DNA of 35,644 nucleotides from Candidatus Nanoarchaeia archaeon (GCA_028706745.1 JAQTVM010000015.1:1-35644), one strand, 5' to 3'. Positions 8,595-16,556 are shown, counted from the stretch's first letter. The notes: generated by a model from the sequence alone, not told the origin. Made by a program: numbers and translations.

Positions 8595-10298
8595 ATGGAA
8601 GAAGCTTCAACTAATGTAAACCACGAAATCTCAAGCGTAAAAAGGCTCAGGCAGATTACGAATGCGCTTTTCAAGCAGGGAATGGGCTATGCAATTGACA
8701 GGCTTGAGCTCAAGCGCCATCTTACTTTTCACAAAAGGCTGCAGAAAGAGGAATTTTCAAAGCCGATAACATCCCTGCCTGTAAGATTAAGGAGAGTTCT
8801 TGAAACTCTTGGCGGCACTTTCATAAAACTCGGGCAGATGCTCAGCATGAGGTATGACCTGCTGCCGAAAGAATACTGCGATGAGTTTGCAAAGCTGCAG
8901 GATGATGTCAAGCCAATGCATTTCAGGATTGTAAAGCAGATAATAGAGGAAGACCTGAAACAAAGCTTAAGCAGGGTGTTCAAGGAATTTGATACAAAAC
9001 CAATTGCCTCTGCTTCAATAGGGCAGGTGCACAAGGCAAAATTAAGGACAGGGGAAATGGTTGCAGTCAAGGTGCAGCGCCCGCGCCTGTATGACCTGTT
9101 TACTGCAGACACAAAGCTGTTTCATTATCTTGCAAAGCTGATAGAGCACAGGTATCCTGAAGTTAAGGAATATGACCTGAACACAATAATAAATGAGTTT
9201 GAATCTTATTCAAAGAAAGAGCTGGACTACATGCTTGAGGCAAGGAACATTGAGATTTTCCACAATAATTTCAAGAATGATGCGAATGTTTCGGTGCCAA
9301 AAGTATACTGGGAGCATACGACAAGAAGAGTAATCACAATGTCTTATGTGCACGGCGTGAAGATAAGCGATGTTGCTGACTTTGAAACATACCACAGTTC
9401 AATGAAAGCAATGTCCAATAACGTGTTCAATGCAATGCTTGACCAGATTTTTGATTTTAGGGTTTTCCACGCAGATCCGCATCCGGGAAATATCCTTCTT
9501 CTCGGGCACAACAAGATTGCGTTTCTTGACTTCGGCATTGTGGGAAGGGTTACGCCTGACATGGTTGACGGAATGGAAGAAATCCTGATAGGGCTTCTCA
9601 CAATGGACCTTGACATAATTGTTTCAGCATTCCAGAGGCTGGGAATAAGCGATCCTGCTGCATTCAATTCAAAGCAGTTCAAGGAAGACCTTGTAGACCA
9701 TTTTGCAGAGTATTATGACGCTTCAAACAACCAGATTAATTTTGCAACATTCTTCACAAATGCGTTTGACATGGCAAGGAAATACAAGATGAAACTGCCC
9801 ATAAACTTCATACTGCTCGGAAAATCAATAATCACTCTGCAGGGCTTTGGCGCAAGATACATTCCGGACTTTAATTTCACCGAATACATGAAGCCAAGGA
9901 TAGAGCAGATGATAAAGGAAAGAATAAGCCCGGGGCATGTTTATACAAATATGCGAAAAGCTGCAATCAATACAAGGGATTTCCTTTCAAATCTTCCTTC
10001 TGACCTGAACAGCTTTTTCAAAACATGGAAGGACGGGCAGAAGCTGAAGCTTGAAGTCAGGAAAAGCGACATGGACAGGGCTGTCGTTGAGCTTGACAGG
10101 TCAAGCAATCGGCTTGTGATAGGATTTATCATAGGCGCAATAATCGTTTCAAATGCCCTTATAATACACGCCCGGGTGCCGCCTTTGTGGTTTGGCATTC
10201 CTGCGCTCACTTATTTCGGAGTATTCCTGATTATATGGCTCGGCGTCTTGCTTACAATTTCAATACTGAGGGAAGGCAAGTACAGAAGCGAGGATTAG
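8595..10298 (+). CDS. ABC1/UbiB-family atypical kinase
   Basis: 567 residues, typical length. The family-specific KxGQ helix is at 78-81 (FIKLGQMLSMR), the Ala-rich loop that replaces the Gly-rich loop is ASASIGQVH (138-146), and the ATP-binding Lys is in VAVKVQRP (~159). The catalytic loop is HADPHPGNIL and the metal-binding motif is DFG (FLDFGIVGR). Two hydrophobic segments at the C-terminus (RLVIGFIIGAIIVSNALII and a following FLIIWLGVLLTISIL) anchor it to the membrane. Family knowledge: UbiB/COQ8 proteins are ATPases/kinases acting on isoprenoid lipid metabolism. Archaeal members exist without ubiquinone synthesis, so the substrate here is open. It is followed after 24 nt by a phasin-like gene. 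Confidence 0.93.
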   Translation: MEEASTNVNHEISSVKRLRQITNALFKQGMGYAIDRLELKRHLTFHKRLQKEEFSKPITSLPVRLRRVLETLGGTFIKLGQMLSMRYDLLPKEYCDEFAKLQDDVKPMHFRIVKQIIEEDLKQSLSRVFKEFDTKPIASASIGQVHKAKLRTGEMVAVKVQRPRLYDLFTADTKLFHYLAKLIEHRYPEVKEYDLNTIINEFESYSKKELDYMLEARNIEIFHNNFKNDANVSVPKVYWEHTTRRVITMSYVHGVKISDVADFETYHSSMKAMSNNVFNAMLDQIFDFRVFHADPHPGNILLLGHNKIAFLDFGIVGRVTPDMVDGMEEILIGLLTMDLDIIVSAFQRLGISDPAAFNSKQFKEDLVDHFAEYYDASNNQINFATFFTNAFDMARKYKMKLPINFILLGKSIITLQGFGARYIPDFNFTEYMKPRIEQMIKERISPGHVYTNMRKAAINTRDFLSNLPSDLNSFFKTWKDGQKLKLEVRKSDMDRAVVELDRSSNRLVIGFIIGAIIVSNALIIHARVPPLWFGIPALTYFGVFLIIWLGVLLTISILREGKYRSED

Positions 10299-10322
10299 TC
10301 AAATAAAAAAGGAGGTAATGAA

Positions 10323-10670
10323 ATGAAACCGGAAGAAGCAAAAAAGCTTGCAAGAAAAGCAATGCTCATGGGCATAGGGCTTGGAGTGGTGACAAAGCAG
10401 AAGGCAGAATCGATTGCAAAGGAGCTTCTTGCAAAAGGAGAGGCAAGCGAGCCTGAAGTAAGGAGATTTGCAGGCGAAATAGCTGCGCAGGCGCAGAAAA
10501 AGCAGAAAGAGGTTCAGGCTTTTGTCGAGAAGCAGGCAAAGGATGCCAGGGCAAAGGCAATGGCGCTTGTAAAGAAAGCTGAAAAAGAGTATGCTGCAAG
10601 GCTTAAGACTGTGCAGTCAAAGGTAAAGTTTAAAGCAAAGCCTAAGGCAAAGAAGAAACGGAAGAGATAA
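10323..10670 (+). CDS. Phasin-like helical protein
   Basis: 115 residues, Lys/Ala-rich and almost entirely helical. KPEEAKKLARKAMLMGIGLG is followed by VTKQKAESIAKELLAKGEAS and a long coiled-coil-like stretch, ending in a very basic KAKPKAKKKRKR tail. The layout resembles the PhaF/phasin-superfamily proteins found next to ABC1 kinases in some bacteria and archaea (from memory, not searched). Shine-Dalgarno GGAGGT (10311-10316) serves the ATG at 10323; an ATG at 10318 is out of frame. It lies in the same operon as the UbiB-like gene. The basic tail could bind membranes or nucleic acid. Confidence 0.65.
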   Translation: MKPEEAKKLARKAMLMGIGLGVVTKQKAESIAKELLAKGEASEPEVRRFAGEIAAQAQKKQKEVQAFVEKQAKDARAKAMALVKKAEKEYAARLKTVQSKVKFKAKPKAKKKRKR

Positions 10671-10704
10671 GGGCTTTTTTTATTTTATCTTTTTTTCAGC
10701 CCTT
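10669..10704. terminator. Bidirectional terminator between convergent genes
   Basis: Inverted repeat AAGGGCT (10669-10675) / AGCCCTT (10698-10704) enclosing two T-runs. It lies between the phasin-like gene and the convergent small basic gene, so the stem plus U-tract could end transcription from both sides. Confidence 0.5.
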
Positions 10705-10901
10705 GCAATCATCGGCTTTTTAAGAGCTATAAATGCTCCGCCTTTTTTTCCTTTTATGAATGTGATTTCTCCCGGCTTTATGATACTGCCGATTGCTCCT
10801 TCAATGTCAATGTGCGTGACTCTTGCGCCTGACTTGCCTTTTTTGTGGATATAAATTACTGTATTGTCCAGCCTGCGCTTTCCTTCTCCCGGTCCTGACA
10901 T
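10680..10901 (-). CDS. Small basic protein of unknown function
   Basis: 73 residues from the ATG at 10901 (MSGPGEGKRRLDNTVIYIHK). A longer frame to 10940 is less likely because a minus-strand TATA-like TTTATATTTG lies ~20-32 nt before 10901, placing the start site at this ATG. The protein is basic (pI clearly high by eye) with beta-strand-like segments (NTVIYIHKK, RVTHIDIEGAIG, EITFIKGKKGGAFIALK). The pattern could suit a small nucleic-acid-binding fold, but I do not recognise the family. Confidence 0.6.
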   Translation of the reverse strand: MSGPGEGKRRLDNTVIYIHKKGKSGARVTHIDIEGAIGSIIKPGEITFIKGKKGGAFIALKKPMIARAEKKIK

Positions 10902-11038
10902 GATTAAAACAAGGGCACAGGCAAATATAAATTTATGCATAAGATATATTCACTAAATAGTTATCAAATACCGCAATATTTATAAAGGGAAGGGAAATAG
11001 CCATTATTGCAGCCCTGCATAAGAAACGCAGATGAACA

Positions 11039-11632
11039 ATGATTCTGCGAGGTGAGCGGGGCATTCATGATTACGGGGGCAATATGCAAGATACAATAAG
11101 GCTTTCAGAGTGCTACAGCATAGCGCACGGAATTGACGTTCAAGATGATGATTCTTATTATTCCAAGATTGAGCTGATTGCAACCGGAAAACTTACTTCT
11201 GAAGCATGGGAATACCCCGGCATTCAATCAAGAATTTACAATGCATGGAAAAATTCGTGGAACGGGAAAGATTTTGCAGGATATCCTGTTGACATCTGCC
11301 TGAGGATAAGCAATACTTTTGAGGAATGCTGCGCCCGCGTTTTAAGCGGCGAGAACAGGAAGAATGCCGCGGTAAATGTCGGAGGATTATCAAGGCTTGT
11401 CGAGAGGCTTGACGAGACAACTTCAAAGGATTTCAAGATTTTTGCAGGATATGACGAAAGAAGGTGGGATTTCATAGCTTCAATGAAAAAAGACAAAGCC
11501 ATATTATACATAAAGAACAGCCCCGAGATTGAAAAGATAATGTCTTACCTTGAGCCGTTCCTGCAGGTTGAAATGGCAAGATATGTGATTGCAAGCGAGA
11601 TTGAGAAAAAATTCAAGGCGAGGAAATGCTGA
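11039..11632 (+). CDS. Unknown protein, first of a tandem paralogous pair
   Basis: Up to 197 residues; the alternative ATG at 11084 (MQDTIRLSECYSIAHG) is also plausible because the first 15 residues are not matched in its paralogue. The promoter is probably TATA-like ATATTTATAAAG near 10977-10987. Residues ~63-85 (GIQSRIYNAWKNSWNGKDFAG) and ~135-190 (FKIFAGYDERRW, KAILYIKNSPEIEKIMSYLE) align with the downstream gene at 11626. Soluble, no membrane segment, family unknown. It overlaps the next gene by 7 nt, so the pair is an operon. Confidence 0.65.
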   Translation: MILRGERGIHDYGGNMQDTIRLSECYSIAHGIDVQDDDSYYSKIELIATGKLTSEAWEYPGIQSRIYNAWKNSWNGKDFAGYPVDICLRISNTFEECCARVLSGENRKNAAVNVGGLSRLVERLDETTSKDFKIFAGYDERRWDFIASMKKDKAILYIKNSPEIEKIMSYLEPFLQVEMARYVIASEIEKKFKARKC

Positions 11633-12210
11633 TGTCAAGGCGAAGAAAAAGTAAAAGCTTAAACAATATTATTGAGGATTACTTTATTTCAAGCAGGATA
11701 TATGACTATTACAAACTGCCTGCTGAATCTCATGATAAGATATTTGAGGAAGATGGAGATTATTTTGCAGTAAAGCTTGAGGCAACGCTGACTTTTTGGA
11801 AAGACAGGGAGATTGTCAGAGGAATACAGAAAAGGATTATGCTTGCCTTAAGAAACTCATTCACAGAAAAATGTTTTGCAGGTTATGACCTCAAGGACAC
11901 TTCTGTGTCCATAAATCAGATTTCCCCCGAGTATTCTTCAAGATTGTTCAGTCTTAAAAGCCTTGAAGCGCACATTGATAATACTGCCTGCAGCCATGTT
12001 AAGCTGTTTTCAGGCACAATGCAAAACGGCTATTCGCAGCTTGCGGCAAGGCTTGAAGAAAAAGAAGCTGTTGTTTATTTGCATAAAAGCCAGATTTATC
12101 TCTCTGCATTTGAAATGCTGGCGCCTTTTGTGAAAGAAGAATCAGACAGGGAATGGCTTGTGTATTACATGCAAAGATTTCTTGAAGAAAAGCCTGAATT
12201 GCACTTTTAG
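11626..12210 (+). CDS. Unknown protein, second of a tandem paralogous pair
   Basis: 194 residues from ATG 11626 (or 192 from ATG 11632, which overlaps the upstream stop as TGATG). It matches the preceding gene at GIQKRIMLALRNSFTEKCFAG and VKLFSGTMQ...EAVVYLHKSQIYLSAFEMLA, with the same order and similar spacing of segments but low overall identity, so the duplication is old. The N-terminus is basic (SRRRKSKSL). The function is not recognised. The pair may form a heterodimer; that is inference only. Confidence 0.65.
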   Translation: MLMSRRRKSKSLNNIIEDYFISSRIYDYYKLPAESHDKIFEEDGDYFAVKLEATLTFWKDREIVRGIQKRIMLALRNSFTEKCFAGYDLKDTSVSINQISPEYSSRLFSLKSLEAHIDNTACSHVKLFSGTMQNGYSQLAARLEEKEAVVYLHKSQIYLSAFEMLAPFVKEESDREWLVYYMQRFLEEKPELHF

Positions 12211-12212
12211 AA

Positions 12213-12707
12213 TTACTTCTTTTTCGCTTTCTTTTTGCGGACAGTGTTTCCCTTGACTTCTTCTTTTGTCCTGTATAAAGAATGGCTTTTGCCTGCGTGG
12301 ATGTCCCTTACTTTTCCTATGAAAATGCCTATGAATGCGACAAGCACAAGGATTATGCCTGCAATCAAAGAGTAAGTGTTTGACGCTGTTTTCGGCGCCT
12401 CGACATGGACGCTCATTGTGCTGAACAGCGTGTATTTTTCATCCCTGCTCATTGTGTCGTATGAAGAAACCTTTCTTCTTGCGTCAAATGTGACTCTTGA
12501 AATGTCATCGCACTTGTCTTCTGTGTCGCAAACCCCGAATTCCTCATTGTAGAAATTGCAGCAGACTTTTCCATCGCCGCAGTCAAATTCCTTTCCGCAC
12601 GGCTCCTGCTGGAATTCCATTATATACAATCCCGTGATTCCCTCGCCGAACAGGAACAGGCCTGCCACAAACAGGATTGTAAACATGAATAATGCTCTTT
12701 TGTCCAT
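12213..12707 (-). CDS. Bitopic membrane protein with Cys-rich external domain
   Basis: 164 residues. An N-terminal hydrophobic helix (~7-28, FMFTILFVAGLFLFGEGITG) acts as signal or anchor. A ~75-residue external region follows with six Cys in a compact block (CGKEFDCGDGKVCCNFYN ... CDTEDKC), probably disulfide-bonded. A second membrane helix (~113-132, YSLIAGIILVLVAFIGIFIG) leads to a basic cytoplasmic tail ending KKKAKKK. A minus-strand TATA (plus TTTATATACT, 12729-12738) is 22-31 nt before the ATG, so leaderless. Family not recognised; a cell-surface role is inferred from topology. Confidence 0.65.
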   Translation of the reverse strand: MDKRALFMFTILFVAGLFLFGEGITGLYIMEFQQEPCGKEFDCGDGKVCCNFYNEEFGVCDTEDKCDDISRVTFDARRKVSSYDTMSRDEKYTLFSTMSVHVEAPKTASNTYSLIAGIILVLVAFIGIFIGKVRDIHAGKSHSLYRTKEEVKGNTVRKKKAKKK

Positions 12708-12748
12708 ATTGTATAGTAGTCTGCTTTTGTTTATATACTTTATTGCTT

Positions 12749-12793
12749 AAACCGGCATTATCCGGTTTGAGCTTAAAAAACCCGGCGGTTTTT
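12749..12793 (-). terminator. Terminator(s) downstream of aspS
   Basis: On the minus strand the aspS stop runs into AAAAAACC-GCCG-GGTTTTTT (plus 12775-12794), a hairpin whose 3' arm is a T-run. A second hairpin, AAACCGG / CCGGTTT (12749-12768), follows. Confidence 0.5.
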
Positions 12794-14556
12794 TATTGCT
12801 TTTTAACCAAGTCCCACTTTAAGTGTACTTCTTTAAGCTCTTTATCACTAATATCTGAAGGGCAGCTGTCCATAGGGCATTCTGCCGCCTTGTTTTTCGG
12901 GAATGCAATCACTTCCCTTATGTCATTTGTGCCTGTCATTAATGCGCAAACCCTGTCAAGCCCCAATGCAATGCCTCCGTGCGGCGGGGCGCCGTACCGG
13001 AATGCTTCAAGCAAGAATCCGAACTTTTTCTCTGCTTCTGCTTCCTTAATCCCCATTGCCTTCATTACCCTTTCCTGTATGTCTTTCCTGTGAATCCTTA
13101 TTGAGCCCGAGCCAAGCTCTATGCCGTTCAATACCAAATCATAGCACTCTGCAATGACTTTTGCAGGCTCTGATTCAAGATATTTTATTGTTGCCGCATT
13201 CGGCATTGTGAACATATGATGAGCCGGCTCCAATTTTTCAGTGTCCTCATTGTATTCAAAAAGCGGGAAATCAACAACCCACGCAAACTTGAATTCATCT
13301 TCCTTGTAAAGCTTCAGCTCTTTTCCCAGCAGGTTTCTTAATGCAGCCAGTGCAGAGCATACCACTTTTGGCTTGTCAGCCACAAACATCAGCATGTCCC
13401 CGTCAGCCGCCTTTGCCTTGGCTATTATTTCTTTCTGCACATTGTCATTAAGGTACTTGACTATTGAGCTTTCCAGTTTTCCGTTCTGCATTTTTGCCCA
13501 CGCCATTCCCTGCGCCTTGTTTGTTTTCACGAATTCAATCAACTCGTCCATCTTGTTTCTTGAAAAGTCGCATTTCTTTACGCAGAGGCATTTCACCTTT
13601 CCGCTTTTTGCAATCACATTCTTGAATACTGAGAATTCTGACTTGTTTGCTATGTCTGTAATGTCTGCTATTTCAAGCCCAAATCGCATGTCAGGCTTGT
13701 CGCAGCCGAACCTTTCCATTGCATCGTGATAAGTGATTCTTTCAAACGGGGTTTTTAATTTTATTCCTTTGGTTTTTTCAAAAATATGCTTTACAGTGCC
13801 TTCAATGACTTCAAATATCTGCTCCTGTGTGGGAAAACTCATTTCCAAATCAATCTGCGTGAATTCGGGCTGCCTGTCCGCCCTCAGGTCTTCATCCCTC
13901 AGGCATCTTGCGATTTGGTAATACCTGTCAAAACCTGAAACCATAAGAATCTGCTTGTATAACTGGGGCGATTGCGGAAGCGCATATACTTTTCCTGGAT
14001 TTACCCTGCTTGGAACCATATAATCTCTTGCTCCTTCAGGTGTCGGTTTTACCAGCAGGGGAGTTTCTATCTCCAAAAAGCCCCTGCTGTTCAATGATTC
14101 CCTGACAGCCTGCACAACATTGTGCCTCAGGATTATTTTTTCCTGCATTGAAGGGCGCCTTAAGTCAAGGTACCTGTATTTCAATCTTACTTCCTCGTTT
14201 GGAAGCTTTCTGTCGTCTATTTCCATTGGCGGAGTTTCTGACTCGTTAAGTATATCCAATTCATCAGCAAGAAGTTCAACCTCTCCTGTCGGCATGTTGG
14301 GGTTTATCATGCCCTCTTTCCTGTCTCTTAATTTCCCTTTAACCCTTAACACGAATTCCCTGCCTAGGTGCTCTGCTTTCTTGTGAACATCCTTATTATG
14401 CGACGGGTCAAAGACTGCCTGCGCCAGCCCATACCTGTCCCTTAAGTCTATGAAAATAACTCCTCCGTGGTCCCTTCTGCTTTGCACCCAGCCTTCAAGA
14501 ACAACTTCTTTCTTAATGTCCTTCTTTCTAAGCTCCCCGCAGGTGTGTGTCCGCAT
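12793..14556 (-). CDS. aspS: Aspartyl-tRNA synthetase, bacterial type
   Basis: 587 residues, much longer than the ~430-residue archaeal AspRS. It carries the bacterial hallmarks: an N-terminal OB-fold opening RTHTCGELRKKDIKKEVVLEGW, NPNMPTGEVELL, class II motif 2 RCLRDEDLRADRQPEFTQ, and a GAD insertion domain of >100 residues between motifs 2 and 3 (~280-420). The bacterial FAWVVDFPLFEY / AHHMFTMPN block and motif 3 GIALGLDRV followed by IREVIAFPKN are also present. It charges tRNA-Asp (and perhaps tRNA-Asn if non-discriminating). Horizontal acquisition from bacteria is the likely origin. It is divergent from the HD-domain gene, with a TATA box between them that could serve both. Confidence 0.95.
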   Translation of the reverse strand: MRTHTCGELRKKDIKKEVVLEGWVQSRRDHGGVIFIDLRDRYGLAQAVFDPSHNKDVHKKAEHLGREFVLRVKGKLRDRKEGMINPNMPTGEVELLADELDILNESETPPMEIDDRKLPNEEVRLKYRYLDLRRPSMQEKIILRHNVVQAVRESLNSRGFLEIETPLLVKPTPEGARDYMVPSRVNPGKVYALPQSPQLYKQILMVSGFDRYYQIARCLRDEDLRADRQPEFTQIDLEMSFPTQEQIFEVIEGTVKHIFEKTKGIKLKTPFERITYHDAMERFGCDKPDMRFGLEIADITDIANKSEFSVFKNVIAKSGKVKCLCVKKCDFSRNKMDELIEFVKTNKAQGMAWAKMQNGKLESSIVKYLNDNVQKEIIAKAKAADGDMLMFVADKPKVVCSALAALRNLLGKELKLYKEDEFKFAWVVDFPLFEYNEDTEKLEPAHHMFTMPNAATIKYLESEPAKVIAECYDLVLNGIELGSGSIRIHRKDIQERVMKAMGIKEAEAEKKFGFLLEAFRYGAPPHGGIALGLDRVCALMTGTNDIREVIAFPKNKAAECPMDSCPSDISDKELKEVHLKWDLVKKQ

Positions 14557-14578
14557 AGGGGATAAAGATAATGATAAT

Positions 14579-14588
14579 GTTTTTAAAG
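14579..14588. promoter_or_regulatory. Shared TATA box for aspS and the HD-domain gene
   Basis: GTTTTTAAAG reads as a TATA box on both strands. Its centre is ~28 nt from the aspS ATG (14556, minus) and ~26 nt from the ATG at 14610 (plus). This is the only good TATA candidate in the 53-bp gap, so one box may support two leaderless transcripts. Confidence 0.55.
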
Positions 14589-14609
14589 CTTTCCAAACTC
14601 CCTTATCTT

Positions 14610-15188
14610 ATGATATATGACAGGAAGCTGGGCAGGACGCTTGCATTGAAATATCTTTCAGAGCCGGAGTTCCAGAAAAAGCTCATTCACAGTTTTGGAG
14701 TCGGAGAGTTTGCGTTCCTTGTTGCTTCAAAGATAATGAACAGGCATCCTGCAATCGGGGATTTGGTTCCTGAGAGGGCGGGATTTCTCGGTTATGTGCA
14801 CGATATCGGCGTTTCAAGGTGTTTTTTGCAGCACGAGATTCCATCAATTGATATCCTTGTTGAGGAAGGCGTTGAGCATGAGATTGCAAGAAGGGCAATG
14901 CACGGGCAGATGGAGGAGCAGTACGGAAACGGCGATGGAAGGTATCTGCCTGTGGGCATTGAAGGGCTGATACTTACTTATTCTGACATGAGCATTCATG
15001 TCTTGAAGCCAATCAGCATTGAGGACAGGGCTGATGATATCAAGCAAAGGGTTTCAAATGCAAAAGGCATTACTCCCGAGCAGAAGAATGATATCATTGT
15101 GAATCTTGACAAGGCATATCCCAGATACAAGAGATATGAGAATATTGTGCTTCTTTTGTCAGGCGCTAATTCGTTTAATGATTTTTAA
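14610..15188 (+). CDS. HD-domain phosphohydrolase-like protein
   Basis: 192 residues from the ATG at 14610 (MIYDRKLGRTLALKYLSEPE). The in-frame ATG at 14571 is disfavoured because the likely TATA box (14579-14588) would lie downstream of it. The HD metal-site pattern is complete: His27 (IHSFGVGEF), His64-Asp65 (GYVHDIG), His98 (AMHGQ) and Asp126 (TYSDMS). Family members hydrolyse phosphate esters or nucleotides, and the HDIG core resembles small archaeal HD hydrolases. The substrate is unknown. It is divergent from aspS. Confidence 0.8.
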   Translation: MIYDRKLGRTLALKYLSEPEFQKKLIHSFGVGEFAFLVASKIMNRHPAIGDLVPERAGFLGYVHDIGVSRCFLQHEIPSIDILVEEGVEHEIARRAMHGQMEEQYGNGDGRYLPVGIEGLILTYSDMSIHVLKPISIEDRADDIKQRVSNAKGITPEQKNDIIVNLDKAYPRYKRYENIVLLLSGANSFNDF

Positions 15189-15191
15189 GAA

Positions 15192-15896
15192 TTATTTCAG
15201 TGCAAAGTAAACCCTTCTGTTGTCCTTGCCCTTGTTTTCTGCCTTGATGATTTCCATTACCCCGATTTCTGACGTGTTCTTCACATGGCAGCCTGCGCAT
15301 GCCTGCTGGTCAAAGCCCTCGACATCAATTACCCTTATTTCCGTGATTGATTCAGGCAAAAACTTTGCAAGCTTTACAATTGCGGGAATCTTGAATGCTT
15401 CCTCTCTTGCCATGAAATGAATATGCACAGGCAATTGCTTTGATATTACTTGATTTGCCTCTTTTATGAAATCACTCATTATTTCCTGGTCGAATTTTTC
15501 CAAACTAAAATCAAGTCTTGCCTTGTCCTCTGAAATTTGGTTTCCTGTGATTAATGCGCCTGTTTTCTGGTTGATTACGCCGCTGAGAATATGCGCCGCT
15601 GTGTGATAGCGCATGAAGATGTGGCGCCTTTCCCATTCTATTTTGCATTTTACCTTGTCGCCTTTTTTTAATCCTTCCCTGTCAACTTCGTGCCGGATGT
15701 CTGTTCCCACCTTGTTTACAAACAAAACAGAGTATGTTGAGCCTTCGCATTCCATTGTTCCTTTATCGGTTGGCTGTCCGCCGCTTTCGGGGTAGAATGC
15801 TGTCCTGTTCAGCATAACGTATTTTCCAAGCACTTCCTCAACTTCTGCCTCAAACTCCTTTGTGTAGCATTCCTTAAGCCAGATTTGTTCTGTCAT
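15192..15896 (-). CDS. alaX: Alanyl-tRNA editing protein AlaX
   Basis: 234 residues, the AlaX-M size class. The N-terminal beta-barrel has the AFYPESGGQPTDKG motif, and the editing domain has the zinc ligands HTAAH (His98, His102) and CAGCH (Cys200, His204). It is a free-standing homologue of the AlaRS editing domain that hydrolyses Ser- or Gly-tRNA-Ala in trans. A minus-strand TATA-like TTTAAATA (plus 15919-15926) is ~23-30 nt before the ATG, indicating a leaderless mRNA. Convergent with the HD-domain gene, separated by only 3 bp. Confidence 0.93.
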   Translation of the reverse strand: MTEQIWLKECYTKEFEAEVEEVLGKYVMLNRTAFYPESGGQPTDKGTMECEGSTYSVLFVNKVGTDIRHEVDREGLKKGDKVKCKIEWERRHIFMRYHTAAHILSGVINQKTGALITGNQISEDKARLDFSLEKFDQEIMSDFIKEANQVISKQLPVHIHFMAREEAFKIPAIVKLAKFLPESITEIRVIDVEGFDQQACAGCHVKNTSEIGVMEIIKAENKGKDNRRVYFALK

Positions 15897-15970
15897 TGTT
15901 GTTTGTAAGAACTGATTGTATTTAAAACTAACTCAAAAAGGAGGCAATGCTATCCTGCTTTTTTTGTTTG

Positions 15971-16031
15971 CATATAAAGTAGGGATTACTTTATGTGCTA
16001 AAGAAAGCGGGGCAATTAGCAACGCTTTCTT
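15971..16031. repeat. Two consecutive hairpins in the AlaX upstream gap
   Basis: CATATAAAGTA / TACTTTATGTG (15971-15997, one mismatch) is followed immediately by the perfect 9-bp stem AAGAAAGCG (16001-16009) / CGCTTTCTT (16023-16031). They lie between the alaX promoter and the small gene at 16099, and their purpose is unclear. Confidence 0.5.
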
Positions 16032-16098
16032 GTTTCTTTGCGTTTTATGCTGTTTTCTGAAAGAAAGGTTTATAAGAATGTTTAATGTCTGATAGTTT

Positions 16099-16311
16099 AT
16101 GAGCGAAGAGATAGACAGATGGATAAAATTCATGAAAGATAATCCTACCAAATGGAAGGCAATTCATACTAAAATAATCAATGCGTATATCAAAAGGGCA
16201 ATTGAAAAACGTAAGCAATTATTTAAAAATCCCATTGAACGAGAAAGATTTATTGCCGAATACAATGTTGGGAATAAAAAGTGGGTAAAAGAATGTATGG
16301 ATAATTGTTAA
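16099..16311 (+). CDS. Small unknown protein
   Basis: 70 residues, rich in Lys, Glu and Ile with helical character (DRWIKFMKDNPTKWKAIHTK, AYIKRAIEKRKQLFKNP). A TATA-like TTTATAAG at 16069-16076 is 23-30 nt before the ATG, exactly where leaderless genes in this window have it, which supports expression. It ends just before the convergent tRNA gene. No family recognised. Confidence 0.6.
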   Translation: MSEEIDRWIKFMKDNPTKWKAIHTKIINAYIKRAIEKRKQLFKNPIERERFIAEYNVGNKKWVKECMDNC

Positions 16312-16316
16312 TAAAA

Positions 16317-16483
16317 TAGCCCCGAGCGGATTCGAACCGCTGTCACCGGCTGTCTTCCACGGTTGGGATTGACTCTCCCACGGTACTCCCTTGCTGCGGG
16401 CGCCTCGCTTTCGCTGCGGCGCTCCTCGCTGTCGGTCGTCCGTGGCCAAAGGCCGGTATGATTGGCCGCTACACTACGGGGCT
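16317..16483 (-). tRNA. tRNA-Gln(UUG) with 94-nt intron at position 37/38
   Basis: Read on the minus strand. The acceptor stem AGCCCCG (16477-16483) pairs with CGGGGCT (16318-16324), with discriminator A at 16317. The T arm is AGCGG-TTCGAAT-CCGCT. The anticodon stem CCGGC pairs with GCCGG, and the loop C-U-UUG-G-A gives anticodon UUG (Gln). Exon 1 is 16446-16483 (38 nt) and exon 2 is 16317-16351 (35 nt). A strict bulge-helix-bulge forms: central helix CUUU/GAAG, bulges GG^C and AC^A, and intron stem CACGG/CCGTG, so splicing endonuclease cuts at 37/38. TATA-like TTTTTAAAT at 16511-16519 is placed to start ~5 nt upstream. No CCA is encoded. Confidence 0.94.
16352..16445 (-). other. tRNA-Gln intron, GC-rich
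   Basis: 94-nt intron bounded by bulge-helix-bulge cut sites. Its interior holds GCGAGGAGCGCCGCAGCG-like units resembling the repeats at 8190-8255 and 8520-8562, and can form an internal GGCGCC-based hairpin. It contains no open reading frame. Confidence 0.85.
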
Positions 16484-16556
16484 GAATGCTTTAAAAGAAG
16501 ATTCTGGTTGTTTTTAAATGTATTGCGCAAGCAGCTGTTTTGTCTATAGGCGCTTT

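Noticed and set aside
15936-15979. Shine-Dalgarno-like AAAAAGGAGGCAATG with an 11-codon frame
   Set aside because: Peptide MLSCFFCLHIK is too short and unsupported, and the site overlaps the alaX promoter region on the other strand.
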